Shown here in pieces: positions 59,901-64,000 of a stretch of 64,000 nt of DNA (position 1 is the first letter of the stretch; each line of letters starts with the position of its first letter). A program made the translations under genes and the position numbers. The notes beneath the pieces were generated by a model that saw nothing but the letters and a program-made list of their open reading frames with translations, did not search any database and was not told the DNA's origin. The stretch spans positions 1-64,000 of the forward strand of contig JAYMSP010000162.1 in assembly GCA_036897095.1 (NCBI GenBank), written 5' to 3'. The DNA comes from Plantago elongata (taxonomy: Eukaryota > Streptophyta > Magnoliopsida > Lamiales > Plantaginaceae).

Positions 59901-62900
59901 ATACATATATATATATATATATATGCATTCCCTATTTATGTAATCAAACATACATGTAATTGATTAAATAATTAATTATATCTGAGAGAGATTTTGTGAG
60001 TTAGTATAAACTTAATGAATGAATGGATTTTGCATGGGCGTGAGAATCTATCAATGAAAGAGAAAGGATCGGAGGATTATTATTAGGACAGTGTTTGTAG
60101 CAGTACTGATATCAGCAGAAGAAGAAGAAGGAGAAGAAGAGAGAGCAGTAATATCGATAGCTACAGCTACTAGACCTGTAACAAAACCTGCACCTAGCTA
60201 TACATATATATATAGCTCTATTCATCCTTAACATGTTGTTTGCATTTCTTGATTATTCGCAACCGAAATTTCCAAAGATACTTTCTCTTTTTACGAATCT
60301 ATCTAAATCTTCTACGAATCTTGTGTAAAATTCAATCATGCCTGTCTTTGGTGTGCTGACAGTGGACAAATCTGGGGTAATTTAATCATCTTGGCAACAA
60401 CAAAAATGTTCTTTCTTAATTAAACCAGGAACAAAAACCATTTAATTTATTACACCAGTTTAAGTTGTTAACCTTGACTTAATGGGGTTTGCAAACTTAA
60501 TTTCATCTGTTTTAAATCTTTTTATTTCATTGTCAGATTTTTGAATATATATGCCATGTTCTTCTTGGAGGAAACATTGTAAGGTTGATTAAAAAGAAGG
60601 GTAATTTATAAAAAAAAAAAAAAATTATACCTCCAAAAAGACAATGCAAAAGACCAAAAGTTTCAACTGGAGTAAATAAAATGAATGCTAATGTCTGTTA
60701 ATTGATCAATGATTATTAATTGTATTGGTAGTATATCTGAGGTACAAAACTAAAAGGACATTGCATAAATTGATCAAGAACTTATATACCAGAAACATTA
60801 GACATTTGACCACTTTTTACATACAAGTATATCATCTGAAGCTTTATTTTGGCCAAGTCATGCTATGGTCTAGGGATTATTATTAGTATCCAAAAGGCTA
60901 AGGACCTAGCCTACAAAGGACACTGTCATAACTGTGACACTACATACTACTGTAATTGTATATAGTACTAATGGCACAAGATCATAGGCACTTTTCCAAT
61001 CGTTGTTCATGAATAGGTCATTATGCAAACGATAGTAATTAGTGCTATACTTATTAAGAAACTATATGAGGAGCAAATATCTATAATATGCTCATCGACA
61101 TGGAAATAAAAATAAAATTGCTACTTTTTCAGCTTTTCAGGAAACACTGCACCAGACAGAAGGCTTTAAACGACGATCACAAGGAGAAAAAAAGGGAAAA
61201 GAAAAGGAACAAAAGTTGAATAGTCTCAAGCATGTAGAATTGTCTTATCATAGAATTCCTCAATAATAATGATTTCTTTCTTGATTAACTACTTCACTTG
61301 ATCCCATATCAAAGATTCCTTTCATTTCATCATCATCCATCACTCTATCTAGCTAGCTAGCTTGCTTTTCACCTGTCTCTAGCTGATTTATGTTGTTCCT
61401 TTCACCTTATACTATTCCACTCCACATCATCTATATTGCAGTGTGTTTTCTAGAATTCTCTTAAAAAAAGAATTGCGGATTTTGAGTTATGATATGAATT
61501 AATGAGACTATACATTCACACTCATTTCACTAGAGATGTGACAAAAACAGTTACGATATGAAGTCGAAAGAGTAGAGAAAACATACGGGTGCAAGAAATG
61601 CTCGAAAAGCCAAGCTCTCAAAATATTGACGGAGCGTTCAGGCAATCCCCTTTGAGGCCTCCATGCTTCTTGTTCCATCATTCCCATTTGATGAAATGCT
61701 CTTTGTTGCCTTAGGCTTAGCTCTAGTATTCTAAGTCTCGGCGTCTCCCCTTTTGTTACACCAGACGTGCCAGCATCCTTTTCGCCTAAGAGTTCACAGC
61801 TATGCTTTAGTTGAGCTGCAATCGCATCCTTTAAGCATCTAAAATGACGCGACATGGCCTTTTGCGCTAAGGTTGTATAGGGAATGGCTGATCCAAACCC
61901 CATCACCATGTCAAATGAATTCACTACCATCTGCATTTGCTCACAATAGTGATTGTACCTTCTATCCACCTGAAATTAAAGCAGATAAAATTAACATTTT
62001 TATTACTCCGCATAGTGAAAATAACAGGAAATTAATTAATGAAAGTGAAGGGGGTAAAATTGTTTTGGTCAATAAGAGAGTGGCAAAAAAAAGAAAAATG
62101 ACTGTTTGTGTAAGAGGAGAATATCCTTGTCTCATTTTTGCTATGATCTTTTCTCCAATAAGGACAACAAGATATGCTACTGTTATTTTAGTAATTGAAT
62201 GATCAAATACTATATATACATGACTTCATTCAATAAAATTCAATTGTCAACTTAATAACATTGATAAACAATATATATATCAACTCATGAAACAAGCTAT
62301 GATTTAAATTAATGATGGCAAATAAAAGTCTCTTCATGTTTCGTGTTCCAAATGCAAAATTTAAAGAAAGCTAGTACAGTTTCTTGTCAGTAATTTGATT
62401 GAACATTTGAAATTAATTTCATGACAACTGAAATGCAATCTTCATGGTGGTTCATCCCTCATGTTCACTACTCACCAAATGAAAATCTAGTCTACCTTAA
62501 TTATACCCCACACTACAATCTTTTGTAGTTGATAAAAATATTTTAGTTGGCAATAAACTTCAATGATTAGAACTAAAAAACTCAATTCGTGATGACTTGT
62601 TATGTTACACTAAGCCGGCAACAATTTACTAATTCAATTGATTAAGTAATCAATCCATGGTTTGATTTCGTAAACAATGGACCAATTACTCACCAATGAT
62701 TGGTTAACGAATCACTAATCACTAACTTTGCCCAAAAAATCAAAAGAAAATTAAACTAATCAAGTATGGTGTGAGTAATTACTAATTAATTCAGGTTAAC
62801 TAATGACTTGCCTCATCAAGCATAGATAACAATTTGACCTTCCTCCTCTGATGCTCGAGCCTGTCAGATGCTGATAAAGGCGGCAAATCTTTCGAAGTTG

Positions 62901-63966
62901 ACGTTGAATTGTTCCCGCCACCACCGTCTCCACTGGCGGCGCCGCCACTCATCTTCCCGGACTTACTCTTCTTGAATTGACCCCTTCCTACGCTACAAAA
63001 CTCCTCCAGCAGCTCTTGTGCCGCTTTCGCATACTTGGAGTTTCGTAACATGTTAACCGACCCCATAGACGACCCGAATCCCACCTGCATCTGCTGGCTC
63101 GGCCCGACTCCTCCTCCTCCTGCTCCTCCCAAATTTTTGAACTGATACTGCACAGGATTCGACCCGCCGCTTTGACCAAAATACAGCATTGACCCATCAG
63201 CATTTGCAGCCTCCATCTGCTGCAAGGATGATGACAATGACAAAGATAGCCCTTGACCTTCGGCTACCGGGGTCATTTCGGTAGGGCTATTTTCGACATT
63301 TCCGCTGTTCGGATTGACCCATGAAAACTGCCCGTAACCGGAGCCGGTAAACTGCGGTTGTGAAGACGCGGAAGGGTGTGGAAGGAGCATATGTAGAGTG
63401 GAGGAAGTCGAAACCGGAGGCTGATGTGATGGTGATGGTCCTGATGGAGATGGAGACCTTTGGTTGTTTTGTGGGTTCATTAAGAAAAGTTGCATGGCTG
63501 CTGCTGAACCCTCTAAAGCACCACCGGCCTGGCGGTGAGCGAACCATTCTGCGGCGGAGGGTGGTGGTCCTCCTCCTCCAGTAGGCCTTTGTAAATTTCG
63601 AAAATTTTGCGAAATTTGATTTTCGAGCAATTCGGTATGTGTAGCCCCGGGTGGGAAGTTAAACATTTCGGATAGCATACCAGCTGTTTCGTAGACCGGT
63701 TCGACCTCCTCTATGCCGACTAAAGGCGGAGGAGGGTCGAAGCCTTGGACCCTCAGCTTGTCCCTTCGGATCTGCTGAGCTATGTGATGCTGGTGTTGCT
63801 GCTGCTGCTGGTGTTGCTGATCCTGTTGCGATCTCTCGAATACATTCGAGAAGTTAAAAACTCCTTGGTGATAATCTTGGGACATAGGATTGATCAATGA
63901 TAAGTTATCCTTGTTAATGGATTGGGTTGGATTGTATTGGCCTTTGGATTGGATAGCTATCCCCAT
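56923..63966 (-). CDS. BEL1-like homeodomain (TALE) transcription factor, BLH2/BLH4 (SAWTOOTH) type
   Basis: Exons on the minus strand: 63966-62812, 61969-61587, 59811-59751 (the 61-bp exon usual for BELL genes) and 57417-56923, giving 697 residues. Introns 2 and 3 are GT-AG; intron 1 starts GCAAGT, a GC-AG intron. Domains: N-terminal [13 protein letters not shown] and [27 protein letters not shown] (239-245); [23 protein letters not shown] (309-328); BELL from about 370 to 450; TALE homeodomain about 486-548 with the PYP loop (513-515) and WFIN (537-540); second [13 protein letters not shown] (670-677). The end FSVRDFG is like Arabidopsis BLH2. BELL proteins pair with KNOX proteins; SAW1/SAW2 restrain KNOX activity in leaf margins. 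PolyQ (50s) and Gly runs are present. Exon 1 starts 34 bp from the window end, so the promoter lies outside. Introns of 0.84, 1.78 and 2.33 kb carry only microsatellites and a possible SINE tail near 59030-59090. Confidence 0.95.
59281..59405. repeat. Degenerate TATAG/GGTAT microsatellite in intron 3 of the BLH gene
   Basis: Runs of GGTATGGTAT, TATAGTATAG and TATATG in the intron between the 61-bp exon and the last exon. No splice signal is implied. Confidence 0.7.
59900..59924. repeat. (AT)n microsatellite in intron 2 of the BLH gene
   Basis: About eleven AT units about 90 bp upstream of the 61-bp exon on the minus strand. Confidence 0.7.
60110..60153. repeat. (AGA/AGG)n purine-rich microsatellite in intron 2 of the BLH gene
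   Basis: GAAGAAGAAGAAGG, GAGAAGAAGAGAGAG; read on the transcribed strand it is a pyrimidine tract, far from the splice site. Confidence 0.65.
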
Positions 63967-64000
63967 AGTACTTTCTTTGTGTTCGTGTTCATTTTGTAAC

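Noticed and set aside
1-64000. CRISPR arrays, operons, prophage or bacterial-type systems
   Set aside because: The DNA is plant nuclear; the repeat arrays have no spacer structure and no bacterial genes are present.

Overview
The window is nuclear DNA of a flowering plant, almost certainly a eudicot. The evidence is AT-rich intergenic DNA, spliced genes with GT-AG introns, plant-only families (PADRE/DUF4228, BELL-type TALE homeodomain, Lzipper-MIP1/DUF547, SANTA-domain KNL2, PR-1/STS14) and a scatter of MITEs, SINE fragments and retrotransposon fossils. The species cannot be fixed from the sequence; an asterid is possible but unproven.

Layout. 1-6.5 kb: a solo LTR with perfect 5-bp target duplications, then minisatellite and long-unit tandem repeats with telomere-like heptamers. 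6.7 kb and 20.7 kb: two intronless PADRE (DUF4228) paralogues in the same orientation. They are separated by 13.6 kb of repeat-rich DNA holding three separate tandem duplications, SINE heads, a dispersed repeat pair and a TRIM-like fossil, and they share a 12-bp promoter word just upstream of their TATA boxes. 22.6 kb: a 20-bp minisatellite with a higher-order period. 27.8 kb (+): a secreted PR-1/STS14-like CAP protein. 28.9-32.3 kb (-): an 11-exon MIP1 leucine-zipper/DUF547 gene whose exon phases all close. 33-38 kb: a dense repeat district (CAGTT foldback cluster, nested 'GAGATCATAG' minisatellite, CT-rich leader-like block, TIR elements). 41.3-43.7 kb (-): a four-exon KNL2 homologue with a complete SANTA domain and no visible CENPC-k motif, i.e. 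like the short plant betaKNL2 form. 47.1-49.4 kb (+): a two-exon BTB/POZ gene of the At3g50780 type. 56.9-64 kb (-): a four-exon BELL homeodomain gene closest to BLH2/BLH4 (SAWTOOTH), whose first intron uses a GC donor; only about 34 bp upstream of its ATG lie inside the window.

The genes do not form a pathway. Themes are stress response (PADRE pair, PR-1-like), centromere assembly (KNL2) and leaf/meristem development (BLH). I see no convincing new multigene system. The items most worth following are the organised 20-bp minisatellite, the nested 33.9-36.2 kb repeat structure, the KNL2 form, the GC-AG intron, the shared PADRE promoter word and an unexplained coding-like stretch near 40.6 kb. 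Exon maps were made by reading frames, splice consensus and family similarity from memory; no transcript or database search was possible.
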